A DNA stretch of 64,000 nt from Luteibacter sp. (GTDB taxonomy: Bacteria; Pseudomonadota; Gammaproteobacteria; Xanthomonadales; Rhodanobacteraceae): positions 19,255 to 83,254 of the forward strand of contig NZ_WNDO01000020.1 in NCBI RefSeq assembly GCF_009912395.1. Reading direction: 5' to 3'. Position 1 is the first letter of the stretch, and each line of letters opens with the position of its first letter. This document shows positions 13,307 through 21,397 of the stretch, piece after piece. Below the pieces are notes generated by a model. That model saw only the letters and a program-made list of their open reading frames with translations. It was not told where the DNA came from and searched no databases. A program made the translations under genes and the position numbers.

Positions 13307-15196
13307 ATGAATACACGCTATAACGCCTCAGACATCGAAGTCCTCAGCGGCCTTGACCCGGTCAAGCGCCGGCCGGGCATGTATACCGACACCTCGCGCC
13401 CGAACCACCTGGCGCAGGAAGTCATCGACAACTCCGTCGACGAGGCCCTGGCGGGCCACGCCAAGACCATCGACGTCACCGTCTTCAACGACGGCTCGGT
13501 GGAGGTCACCGACGACGGTCGCGGCATGCCGGTGGACATCCACCCGGAAGAGAAGGTGCCCGGCGTCGAGCTGATCCTCACGCGCCTGCACGCGGGCGGC
13601 AAGTTCTCGAACAAGAACTACGCTTTCTCCGGCGGCCTGCACGGCGTGGGCGTCTCGGTGGTGAACGCGCTGTCCACCCGCGTCGACGTGACCATCCGTC
13701 GCGAGGGCCAGGAATTCCGCATGAGCTTCGCCGACGGCGACCGTGCGAGCGAGCTCGAGGTCATCGGCACCGTGCCGAAGAAGAAGACCGGCACCACGCT
13801 GCGCTTCTGGCCAGACCCGAAGTACTTCGATTCCCCGCGCATCCTCGTTTCCAAGCTCAAGCACCTGCTGCGCGCCAAGGCGGTGCTCTGCGCCGGCCTC
13901 ACCGTGCGCCTCACCGACGAGTCCACCGGCGAGACGGTGGAGTGGTACTTCGAGGACGGCCTGTCCGACTACCTGCGCGGCGAGTTGCAGGGTGCCGAGG
14001 CACTGCCCTCCGACCTCTTCGTGAAGCACTTCGCGCGTGACACCGACGCGCTCGACGTCGCCCTTGCCTGGCTGCCGGAAGGCGAGCTGGTGCAGGAGAG
14101 CTACGTCAACCTCATTCCCACCGCGCAGGGCGGCACGCACGTGAACGGCCTGCGTTCGGGCCTCACCAACGCCATCCGCGAGTTCTGCGACTTGCGCAAC
14201 CTGCTGCCGCGCGGCGTGAAGCTCGCCCCGGAAGACGTCTGGGAGCGCCTGGCCTTCGTGCTCAGCGTCAAGCTGCAGGATGCCCAGTTCGCCGGCCAGA
14301 CCAAGGAGCGCCTGTCGTCGCGTAACGCGGCCGGCGTGGTCGAGGGCGTGGTACACGATGCCTTCAGCCTGTGGTTGAACCAGCACGTCGACCTCGGCGA
14401 GAAGATCGCCCAGCTCGCCATCGAGCGCGCCAGCGCGCGCCTGAAGGCCGCCAAGCAGGTCGTCCGCAAGAAGATCACCCAGGGCCCCGCCCTGCCCGGC
14501 AAGCTCGCCGACTGCGCCGCCACCGACCTCACCCGCACCGAGCTGTTCCTGGTCGAAGGCGATTCGGCCGGCGGCTCGGCCAAGCAGGCCCGCGACAAGG
14601 ATTTCCAGGCGATCCTTCCGCTGCGCGGCAAGATCCTCAACACCTGGGAAGTCGAGTCCGGTGCCGTACTTGCCTCGCAGGAAGTGCACGACCTCGCGGT
14701 CGCCATTGGCTGCGACCCGGGCAAGGACGATCTCTCGGGCCTGCGCTACGGCAAGGTCGTGATCCTCGCCGACGCCGACTCCGACGGCCTGCACATCGCC
14801 ACCCTGCTTTCGGCGCTGTTCCTGCGTCACTTCCCGTCGCTGGTCCGCGAGGGCCACGTGTTCGTCGCAATGCCGCCGCTGTTCCGCGTGGACGTGGGCA
14901 AGCAGGTGTTTTACTGCCTCGACGAGGAAGAAAAGCGCCTGATGCTGGAAAAGGTCGAGCGCGAAAAGATGAAGGGCGCCGTCTCGGTCACCCGCTTCAA
15001 GGGCCTGGGCGAGATGAACCCCGCGCAGCTGCGCGAGTCCACTATCCATCCGGATACCCGTCGCCTCGTCCAGCTCACCGTCGAGACCGACGACGGCACG
15101 CAGAAGCTCATGGACATGCTGCTGGCCAAGAAACGTGCGAGTGATCGCAAGCAATGGCTGGAAGAAAAAGGCGATCTCGCCACGCTCGAAGTCTGA
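13307..15196 (+). CDS. parE: DNA topoisomerase IV subunit B ParE
   Basis: 629 residues, matching ParE (E. coli 630) rather than the longer GyrB of proteobacteria. It is the ATPase subunit that, with ParC, decatenates chromosomes. GHKL motifs: EVIDNSVDEALAGHA, VTDDGRGMPVDIH, GGLHGVGVSVVNAL. TOPRIM motifs: LVEGDSAGGSAKQARD (catalytic Glu), and VVILADADSDGLHI (metal Asp residues). No GyrB-type insertion is apparent. ATG at 13307 follows a REP-containing gap. A good intrinsic terminator follows within 5 bp. Confidence 0.96.
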   Translation: MNTRYNASDIEVLSGLDPVKRRPGMYTDTSRPNHLAQEVIDNSVDEALAGHAKTIDVTVFNDGSVEVTDDGRGMPVDIHPEEKVPGVELILTRLHAGGKFSNKNYAFSGGLHGVGVSVVNALSTRVDVTIRREGQEFRMSFADGDRASELEVIGTVPKKKTGTTLRFWPDPKYFDSPRILVSKLKHLLRAKAVLCAGLTVRLTDESTGETVEWYFEDGLSDYLRGELQGAEALPSDLFVKHFARDTDALDVALAWLPEGELVQESYVNLIPTAQGGTHVNGLRSGLTNAIREFCDLRNLLPRGVKLAPEDVWERLAFVLSVKLQDAQFAGQTKERLSSRNAAGVVEGVVHDAFSLWLNQHVDLGEKIAQLAIERASARLKAAKQVVRKKITQGPALPGKLADCAATDLTRTELFLVEGDSAGGSAKQARDKDFQAILPLRGKILNTWEVESGAVLASQEVHDLAVAIGCDPGKDDLSGLRYGKVVILADADSDGLHIATLLSALFLRHFPSLVREGHVFVAMPPLFRVDVGKQVFYCLDEEEKRLMLEKVEREKMKGAVSVTRFKGLGEMNPAQLRESTIHPDTRRLVQLTVETDDGTQKLMDMLLAKKRASDRKQWLEEKGDLATLEV

Positions 15197-15198
15197 AG

Positions 15199-15226
15199 AA
15201 AAGGCCCGGCATCGCCGGGCTTTTTT
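15199..15226 (+). terminator. Intrinsic terminator of parE
   Basis: Stem GCCCGGC/GCCGGGC with a 3-nt loop followed by TTTTTT, just after the parE stop. A REP element begins immediately after the U-tract. Confidence 0.9.
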
Positions 15227-15290
15227 GTAGGAGCGCGCTTGCGCGCGATGGGCTCGCGACACGTCCCATCGCGCGCAAGCGCGCTCCTAC
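15227..15290. repeat. GTAG-type REP, inverted pair (64 bp)
   Basis: Standard arms with a short ATGGG/CCCAT spacer. It abuts the parE terminator on the left and the convergent hydrolase gene end on the right. Confidence 0.9.
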
Positions 15291-15299
15291 AACAGCCTG

Positions 15300-16136
15300 T
15301 CACTCGTGAAGGAACGCCTGGATCGTTCCGGCTTGATGGGGCAGGTAATGACGCCCGTCCTCCACGAAATGGACCCGCCCTCGCGGAACGCGCGTCATCA
15401 CACGCTGACGCGTGACACGCGAATCCAGCATCACATCGCGACCACCTACGATCACCAGCAACGGCATCGGCAGCGCCGACAAGGCCTCGTCGCTCACGAT
15501 GGGCAGGCGCATGGGACGCGGACGCACGCCGGTCCGCACGCGTTGCAGGAAATCCAGCAATCGCCTTGCCTGAGGTGTCGACGCCTTCGGCGAGGGGCCC
15601 ATCACCATTGCCCGCACCTTCGCCGCTCCCCACGACCCCAGTAGAAGCAAAGGCAGCGCTTTCCAAAGAAACGCCTTCTGCGGTCCGATACCCGACGGAC
15701 ACAGCAACGCCAGTCGGGACACGCGTGTGGGACGACGGCATGCATAGTCCAGCGCGATCCAGCCCCCGAAGGACATGCCGACGAACGCCGCGCTGGTCAC
15801 GCCCAGGCCGTCCAGCACATCGTCGAGCCAGGCGGCCCATCCATCGCTGTCGAGCGGAGGATGCGACGGCGCGCTCAATCCAGGCTCGCCGATAACATCG
15901 ACGACATGCACCCGAAAATCCCGAGACCAAATCTCGGCGTCGAAAAGCCAACTCGCCGCATTGGTCAGCGCCCCATGAAGAAGCACCAACGGCGGCGCGT
16001 CCGTCCGGCCACAGCTGAGCACGAAGGTTTCGCCTTCGCATGTATCGATGGTTCGGCGATCGTGCCTCAGGGGCCAGCCATCGAGAAGCGCAAGGTAGTC
16101 GTCGCGCAGGGCCGGGGAAAGCATGCGCGCGCTCAT
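15300..16136 (-). CDS. Alpha/beta-fold hydrolase
   Basis: 278 residues from ATG at 16136, which overlaps the stop of the upstream HTH gene by 4 nt. It has the alpha/beta hydrolase layout: oxyanion region VLLHGALTNAASW, nucleophile elbow VGMSFGGWIALDY (Ser in GMSFG), acid region IVGGRDVMLD and C-terminal histidine in EDGRHYLPHQ. No signal peptide, so probably a cytosolic esterase or C-C hydrolase; substrate not predictable. Coupled translation with the DNA-binding protein suggests joint regulation. Confidence 0.85.
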   Translation of the reverse strand: MSARMLSPALRDDYLALLDGWPLRHDRRTIDTCEGETFVLSCGRTDAPPLVLLHGALTNAASWLFDAEIWSRDFRVHVVDVIGEPGLSAPSHPPLDSDGWAAWLDDVLDGLGVTSAAFVGMSFGGWIALDYACRRPTRVSRLALLCPSGIGPQKAFLWKALPLLLLGSWGAAKVRAMVMGPSPKASTPQARRLLDFLQRVRTGVRPRPMRLPIVSDEALSALPMPLLVIVGGRDVMLDSRVTRQRVMTRVPRGRVHFVEDGRHYLPHQAGTIQAFLHE

Positions 16137-16552
16137 CGCACACTCTCCAGCAGCTGGCTGACGCTTTCCATCCAGGCGGCCACATCCGCCGGCGACCCGA
16201 TGACGACGAAGCGTAGCTGGCGATATGGCGCATCGTACGTCGCCGTGAACTGCATGGCGCCATCGCCCTGCCCGCGCGACAGCCACAAGCCCTGCGTCGC
16301 CGTGACGAGTCGATCGGCCGCCACGGCATCGATGCCGGGCACGTCGACGATCGAGGTCGCCCGCGGGGGCATGGGCGGCACATCCGTGGGTTCGACGCCC
16401 GCGAAGGCGTCCAGATCGGCGGGAAGGATGCGGTACGACTTGCCGATACGGGTGGCACGCAGGCGGCCCTCACGGATCATCCGGTGGACCGTCCTGGGGT
16501 GGAGGCCAAGGCGGGTGGCAACGTCTTCGACGGTGTGGAACGCGGTCACCAT
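16133..16552 (-). CDS. Excisionase/MerR-like HTH protein with extra C-terminal domain
   Basis: 139 residues. The first ~55 residues are an excisionase-family winged helix (FHTVEDVATRLGLHPRTV, then RMIREGRLRATRIGKSYRI and ILPADLDAFAG). The remaining ~80 residues (IVDVPGIDAVAADRL, then FTATYDAPYRQLRFVVIGSP and AAWMESVSQLLESV) form an alpha/beta-looking domain I do not recognise; it may sense a ligand. The gene begins inside a conspicuously AT-rich segment carrying palindromes, and it is coupled to a hydrolase. A likely local repressor of the pair, which is inference. Confidence 0.75.
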   Translation of the reverse strand: MVTAFHTVEDVATRLGLHPRTVHRMIREGRLRATRIGKSYRILPADLDAFAGVEPTDVPPMPPRATSIVDVPGIDAVAADRLVTATQGLWLSRGQGDGAMQFTATYDAPYRQLRFVVIGSPADVAAWMESVSQLLESVR

Positions 16553-16553
16553 A

Positions 16554-16600
16554 ATTACCTATTGAAACCAATAATCAAAGAATACGTATCAATAAGTAAC
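16554..16600 (-). promoter_or_regulatory. AT-rich palindromic operator/promoter region
   Basis: ATTACCTATTGA (16554-16565) and TCAATAAGTAAC (16589-16600) form an inverted repeat with 10 of 12 pairs, and TATTG-AAAC-CAATA (16560-16573) nests inside the left arm. The segment is about 70% AT in a very GC-rich region and lies directly upstream of the HTH gene, as expected for an autoregulatory operator. Confidence 0.5.
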
Positions 16601-16614
16601 TTTTGCAAGCAAAG

Positions 16615-16639
16615 AAAAGCCCGGACATGCCGGGCTTTT
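16615..16639 (-). terminator. Intrinsic terminator of pgi
   Basis: GCCCGG/CCGGGC stem flanked by AAAA and TTTT, with a U-rich tract on the minus strand. It lies downstream of pgi beyond a REP and upstream of the HTH gene, and could work on both strands. Confidence 0.7.
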
Positions 16640-16650
16640 CTTGAGCTTTT

Positions 16651-16730
16651 GTAGGAGCGCGCTTGCGCGCGATCCCGCGTAGCGGGCCAGATTGCCGCTG
16701 CCGCGGGATCGCGCGCAAGCGCGCTCCTAC
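16651..16730. repeat. GTAG-type REP, inverted pair (80 bp)
   Basis: Standard arms with the long GC-rich spacer, nearly identical to the element at 13123. It lies between the pgi stop and the pgi terminator. Confidence 0.9.
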
Positions 16731-16744
16731 ACCAACGGTATCGA

Positions 16745-18379
16745 TTACCGGCGGTCGCGGATCGCCTCGATCAGGCCGCGCGTGGCGCCGTCGAACTGGC
16801 CGAGGTCACCGGCGCTCTTGTCGTTCGCGAGCGAGGGGTAGATCTGCTTGGCGATGACCTTGCCCAGCTCCACGCCCCACTGGTCGAACGCATTGATGCC
16901 CCAGATGTGACCGAGCATGAACACCTTGTGCTCGTAGAGCGCGATGAGCGCGCCCAGCGAGTGCGGGGTGAGCGAGTCGAGCATGAACACGGTGCTGGGT
17001 CGATCGCCCTTGAAGGTGCGCTGCGCGGCGAGCGCGCGACGCTCCGCCTCGGTGCCCGTCTTCGCTTCGGCCAGCGCTTCGTCGAAGGTCTTGCCGAGCG
17101 AGAGCGCGGCGGCCTGCGCGAGCAGGTTCGACAGCAGCACGTCGTGGTTTTCGCGCAGGGTGTGCGCCGGCTTCACCAGGCCGATGAACTCCAGCGGCAC
17201 GGTGTCCGTGCCCTGGTGCAGCGCCTGGAAATAGGCGTGCTGGGCATTGGTGCCGATGCTGCCCCAGACGACAGGGACCGTGGAGCCCTTCACTTCGCTG
17301 CCGTCGTTCGGATGCACGTGCTTGCCGAGGCTTTCCATCTCCAGCTGCTGGAGGTAGGACGGGAGGTCGCCGAGCGAATCCACGTACGGCACCACCGCAC
17401 GGCTGGAACGACCGAGGATGTTGCGATTCCACAGTTCGGCGATGGCGAGCAGAACGGGGATGTTGTCCTGCCACTGCGCCGTACGGAAATGATCGTCGGC
17501 TTCGGCGGCGCCCGCGAGCAGTTCGCGGAAGCCCTTCATGCCGATCGAGAAGGCGATCGAGGCACCCACGGCGGACCAGAGCGAGAAGCGACCACCGACG
17601 TAGTCCCACATCGGCAGGATCTGCGAGGCACCCCACTTTTGCACGGCCTCGACGTTGGAGCTGACGGCGATGAAATGCTTGGCCGTCTTCGCTTCATCGC
17701 CGTTGTTGGCCTTGAGGATCCAATCGCGGAAGACGCCGCCGTTGAGCAGGGTCTCCTGCGTGTTGAAGCTCTTGGAAACCAGGATCACGAGCGTATGCGC
17801 GGGATCGAGCTTCTTCATCAGGTCCGCCGCGGCCTGGCCGTCGACGTTGGTGAGGAAGTGGCTGGTGATGCCCTTTACATGGAACTGTTCGAGCGCGTGC
17901 ACGGCGAGGCGAGGACCAAGGTCCGAGCCGCCGATGCCGATGTTCACCACGTCGGTGACGCCACCGATGAGGCCCACCGATTCGCCTTCGCCGCGATGCA
18001 CGGCGTTGACCAGGGTTTCCATCTTGTCCAGGGCGTCGGCGACCTCCTTGCGGACATCGGCCGGCGCGGCCGGATGGCGCGACGCACCACCGCGCAGGGC
18101 GGTGTGCAGCACGGCACGATCTTCGGACGTGTTGATGTGCTTGCCTTCGAACATCGCATCGCGCGCGGCCTTCCAGCCGGTGCCTTCGATGTAGTGGCCG
18201 ACGGCGTCGAGCGCGGCGACATCGAGCTTCTGCCGAGTGATGTCGAGCAGGATGGGCCCGACGCGCTTGCGCAGATGAGGCGCGCGAGCGTCATCGTTGA
18301 CCAGCGTGCGGAGATGGGTATGCGAAAGGCGTGAAGCGTGCTCTTCGAACGAAGGCAGGGGGGCGTGCTTTGAATCCAT
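16745..18379 (-). CDS. pgi: Glucose-6-phosphate isomerase
   Basis: 544 residues from ATG at 18379 (MDSKHAPLPSFEEH); an upstream in-frame extension to 18472 is not family-like. It interconverts glucose-6-phosphate and fructose-6-phosphate. Motifs: NIGIGGSDLGPRLAVHAL, VSKSFNTQETLLN, VGGRFSLWSAVG, the catalytic Glu region, and the C-terminal INAFDQWGVELGK with its catalytic Lys. It follows panD on the same strand but is separated by a 243-bp gap with palindromic repeats, so it is probably its own transcription unit. Confidence 0.97.
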   Translation of the reverse strand: MDSKHAPLPSFEEHASRLSHTHLRTLVNDDARAPHLRKRVGPILLDITRQKLDVAALDAVGHYIEGTGWKAARDAMFEGKHINTSEDRAVLHTALRGGASRHPAAPADVRKEVADALDKMETLVNAVHRGEGESVGLIGGVTDVVNIGIGGSDLGPRLAVHALEQFHVKGITSHFLTNVDGQAAADLMKKLDPAHTLVILVSKSFNTQETLLNGGVFRDWILKANNGDEAKTAKHFIAVSSNVEAVQKWGASQILPMWDYVGGRFSLWSAVGASIAFSIGMKGFRELLAGAAEADDHFRTAQWQDNIPVLLAIAELWNRNILGRSSRAVVPYVDSLGDLPSYLQQLEMESLGKHVHPNDGSEVKGSTVPVVWGSIGTNAQHAYFQALHQGTDTVPLEFIGLVKPAHTLRENHDVLLSNLLAQAAALSLGKTFDEALAEAKTGTEAERRALAAQRTFKGDRPSTVFMLDSLTPHSLGALIALYEHKVFMLGHIWGINAFDQWGVELGKVIAKQIYPSLANDKSAGDLGQFDGATRGLIEAIRDRR

Positions 18380-18484
18380 GGCTTCCACTTTGGCTGCGAC
18401 GGAGGGAAGCGCTGATATTACCGCAGTGCAGCGTAAGTGGATCGTGTGGAGATGACGGAAAAACTCACGCATCCCTGATCGTCA

Positions 18485-18614
18485 GTTCCCGCGAAGGCGG
18501 GAACCCCGGCGAGTGACGACAGACTTTTGCGCGGGGGCTACCTGCGCAAAAGCCGATGAGACGTCACGCTGCTACGGGGTGACCGGGGCGCTGGGTTCCT
18601 GCGTTCGCAGGAAC
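18485..18614. repeat. Cluster of three short palindromes (second REP family)
   Basis: Between pgi and panD: GTTCCCGC-4-GCGGGAAC (18485-18504), CTTTTGCGC-11-GCGCAAAAG (18524-18552) and GTTCCTGC-4-GCAGGAAC (18595-18614). The third sits in the context CTGGG...CGACG, the same motif as in the blocks at 28048 and 43146, so it belongs to a REP family distinct from the GTAG elements. No U-tracts follow. Confidence 0.7.
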
Positions 18615-18622
18615 GACGGCGA

Positions 18623-19003
18623 TCAGGCGGCCTGCTTGGGAATCGAATGATTCGTGTGCGTGATGCGGTTGTCGGCATCCACGTAGACCAGGTCCGGCTG
18701 GTACTTGGCCAGCTCGGCCTCGGACAGGCCCGCGAAGGCGGCGATGATGACCAAGTCGCCCACCGACACGCGACGCGCGGCGCTGCCGTTGACGGAAATG
18801 ATGCCCGAGCCCTCTTCCGCGCGCAGCGCGTAGGTGACGAAGCGCTCGCCGTTGCTGATGTTCCAGGCGTGGATCTGTTCGTACTCGCGGATGCCGGCGG
18901 CGTCGAGCAGGTTGCCGTCGATGGCGATCGAACCTTCGTAGTTCAGCTCGGCGTGAGTCACCGTGGCACGGTGGATCTTGCACTTGAGCATGTTGAGCTG
19001 CAT
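18623..19003 (-). CDS. panD: Aspartate 1-decarboxylase PanD
   Basis: 126 residues, the E. coli length, from ATG at 19003 ([16 protein letters not shown]). It makes beta-alanine for pantothenate. The pyruvoyl precursor cleavage site is seen as YEGSIAID (Gly24-Ser25), and [23 protein letters not shown] and [12 protein letters not shown] are family signatures. Last gene of the pan cluster, 138 bp from panC; E. coli-type systems need the PanZ maturation factor, which is not seen in this window. Confidence 0.97.
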   Translation of the reverse strand: MQLNMLKCKIHRATVTHAELNYEGSIAIDGNLLDAAGIREYEQIHAWNISNGERFVTYALRAEEGSGIISVNGSAARRVSVGDLVIIAAFAGLSEAELAKYQPDLVYVDADNRITHTNHSIPKQAA

Positions 19004-19141
19004 GGCGGTCTCTGGGGAAGTGGCGATAGCAAAAACGCCCATTCTAACGGAGGTTGCCCGCACCGTCGCGAATGGGCTCCTCTGTCGGGCGCTTTATGGG
19101 GCGTTCCGGTCCGAAACGCAAGTCCCGGTATGTGAAGGCTT

Positions 19142-19987
19142 TCAGTCGAACGGGAGGTTGTCGATGAGACGCGTGGCGCCGAGGCGGGCCGCCACCAGGG
19201 CCACCAGGCCCTCCCGTTCGTCCGCGGCCGGCTCGGCCAGGTCCTCGGCGCGACGGATGGCCACGTAATCGGGCACGAAGCCCGCCCGCTCCAGCCGGGC
19301 CTTCGCGGCCTGCTCCAGCGCCTGCCACGCGTGTCCCTGGCGGAACAGCTCGCGCATCTGGGTCAGGGTGGCGTGGATCTGGGGCGCCCGCTGGCGCTCC
19401 GTGGCCGACAGGTACTGGTTGCGGGAACTCATGGCCAGGCCGTCGTCCTCACGCAGGGTCGGGCCGGACATGACCTTCACCGGCAGGCCGAGGTCGCGAA
19501 CCATTCGCTCGATCACCTTGAGCTGCTGGAAATCCTTCTGCCCGAACACGGCGAAATCCGGCTGGACGAGGTTGAACAGCTTGGTCACCACCGTGGCGAC
19601 GCCGTCGAAATGCCCCGGGCGATGGGCGCCTTCCAGCGTGTCGGTGATCACCGGCAGATGGATACTGGCGCTGGCGGCCGGGCCAAACGGATACATCGTG
19701 GCGACATCCGGCGCGAACAGGATGTCGCAACCGGCTTCGGCCAGCCCCACCTGGTCCTGGACCAGGGTGCGCGGATAGCGCTCGAAATCCTCGCCCGGAC
19801 CGAACTGCGTCGGGTTGACGAAGACGCTGGCGACCACGCGATCGGCACGGGCGCGGGCGAGCTTCAACAGCGAGTGATGGCCGGCATGGAGGTTGCCCAT
19901 GGTCGGCACGAAGCCCACGGCCTGGCCGGAGGAACGCCATCCACGGATCGTGGCGCGAAGGGCGGCGGCGTCAGTGACGGTCTGCAT
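19142..19987 (-). CDS. panC: Pantothenate synthetase PanC
   Basis: 281 residues from ATG at 19987 (MQTVTDAAAL); the long upstream frame is panB antiframe. It joins pantoate and beta-alanine with ATP. Motifs: VPTMGNLHAGHHSLLK (HIGH-like), VFVNPTQFGPGEDFERYPRT, FGQKDFQQL and SSRNQYLSATER. It follows panB with a 20-nt gap, in the usual panB-panC-panD order. Confidence 0.97.
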   Translation of the reverse strand: MQTVTDAAALRATIRGWRSSGQAVGFVPTMGNLHAGHHSLLKLARARADRVVASVFVNPTQFGPGEDFERYPRTLVQDQVGLAEAGCDILFAPDVATMYPFGPAASASIHLPVITDTLEGAHRPGHFDGVATVVTKLFNLVQPDFAVFGQKDFQQLKVIERMVRDLGLPVKVMSGPTLREDDGLAMSSRNQYLSATERQRAPQIHATLTQMRELFRQGHAWQALEQAAKARLERAGFVPDYVAIRRAEDLAEPAADEREGLVALVAARLGATRLIDNLPFD

Positions 19988-20007
19988 GTTGGGGAGGGCT
20001 CTCTTCT

Positions 20008-20835
20008 CTAGCTGAAGCTGTGTTCGGGACCGGGGAAGCGCTGTTCGCGCACATCCTCGGCATAGGCGACGATGGCGCCCTGGATGGAATCGCGACCGGC
20101 GAGGAAGTCCTTCGAGAACTTCGGCCGTTTGCCCGGCGTGATGCCCAGCATGTCGTAGATCACCAGGACCTGGCCGTCGCAATCCACGCCGGCACCGATG
20201 CCGATGACGGGTACGTCCACCTCCGCGGTGATACGCGCGGCCACGGACGAAGGCACACATTCCAGCACGACCATGCCCGCACCGGCCGCCACGACGGCCT
20301 TGGCGTCGGCGACCAGCTTCGCGGCGGCCTCCTCGCCCTTGCCCTGCACCTTGTAACCACCGAAGCGGTTCACGGACTGCGGGGTAAGGCCCAGGTGGCT
20401 GCACACGGGGATATCGCGCTCCACCAGTGCAGCGATGACCTCGCAAAGACGGCCAGCACCTTCGATCTTGACCATCGCGGCGCCGCCTTCAGCCACCAGG
20501 CGGGCGGCCGAGGCCATCGCCGTGGGCACGTCGCGGTCGCTCATGAACGGCAGGTCGGCCACCAGCAGCGTGGCCGACAGGCCGCGTGCCACGGCGGCGG
20601 TGTGATAGACCATCTCGTCGATCGTGACCGGCAAGGTGCTCGAACGGCCCTGCACCACCATGCCCAGGGAGTCGCCGACCAGGGCGACATCGATCGCGGC
20701 GGCTTCAAGGTGGGCGGCGAAACTCGCATCGTAGGCGGTGAGCATCACGATCTTCCGGCCTTCGGCTTTCATCACCTTCAGGCCCGGCACGGTCACCGGC
20801 TTACGCGCCGGCGCACTCGTTTTTTCAACGTACAC
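20008..20835 (-). CDS. panB: 3-methyl-2-oxobutanoate hydroxymethyltransferase PanB
   Basis: 275 residues, GTG start at 20835. It makes ketopantoate from ketoisovalerate and methylene-THF. Motifs: [32 protein letters not shown] (metal Asp), VKIEGAG and [14 protein letters not shown] short unusual N-terminal extension rich in basic residues ([14 protein letters not shown]) precedes the core. The folK gene ends 76 nt upstream. Confidence 0.97.
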   Translation of the reverse strand: MYVEKTSAPARKPVTVPGLKVMKAEGRKIVMLTAYDASFAAHLEAAAIDVALVGDSLGMVVQGRSSTLPVTIDEMVYHTAAVARGLSATLLVADLPFMSDRDVPTAMASAARLVAEGGAAMVKIEGAGRLCEVIAALVERDIPVCSHLGLTPQSVNRFGGYKVQGKGEEAAAKLVADAKAVVAAGAGMVVLECVPSSVAARITAEVDVPVIGIGAGVDCDGQVLVIYDMLGITPGKRPKFSKDFLAGRDSIQGAIVAYAEDVREQRFPGPEHSFS

Positions 20836-20911
20836 GCTCTTGTCGCCTTGTGGGGTAAAGGGGAATTGTCCTCCCGGAATCGCCGGGGCTCAACTCATCG
20901 ACGACGATCGG

Positions 20912-21397
20912 TCACGGCAGAGGCTCGCACCCGGCGGCATCGATAACAGCCAGCAGGTCGCCGACACGCCCCATGCCTGGCAGTTGGGTACCGGCAGCGA
21001 TATCCACCAGCGGCAGGAGTACGAAGGCCCGCTCGGGAATGCGCGGATGCGGCACCGTCAATCGCTCGTCGTCGATCACCGCCTCGCCGTAGGCAAGCAG
21101 GTCGAGGTCGAGCGTACGCGGCCCCCAGCGCTCGCCATCACGCACACGACCGAACGCACGCTCGGTGGCCAACATGGCGTCGAGTAGCCCATGGGCATCC
21201 AGCGAGGTCTGCACAGCGATTGCTGCGTTGACGAAGTCGGGCTGATCGACATTGCCCCAGGGCGGCGTGCGATAAAAGCGCGAGCGCGCCGTCACCTTCA
21301 CGCCTGGGACCGCGTCCAGCGCCGCCATGGCGGCGCCCAGGCGAAGCCGGACATCGCCCAGGTTACCCCCCAGGCCAATCAGGGCGGTGACGCTCAC
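20912..21397 (-). CDS. folK: 2-amino-4-hydroxy-6-hydroxymethyldihydropteridine pyrophosphokinase FolK
   Basis: 161 residues, GTG start at 21397 overlapping the pcnB stop by 4 nt (GTGA). It transfers pyrophosphate from ATP to the pterin in folate synthesis. Signatures: IGLGGNLGD, SRFYRTPPWGNVDQPDFVNA, and the metal-binding RWGPRTLDLDLLAYG, followed by VPHPRIPERAFVLLPL. pcnB-folK-panB is the conserved gammaproteobacterial order. Confidence 0.97.
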   Translation of the reverse strand: MSVTALIGLGGNLGDVRLRLGAAMAALDAVPGVKVTARSRFYRTPPWGNVDQPDFVNAAIAVQTSLDAHGLLDAMLATERAFGRVRDGERWGPRTLDLDLLAYGEAVIDDERLTVPHPRIPERAFVLLPLVDIAAGTQLPGMGRVGDLLAVIDAAGCEPLP

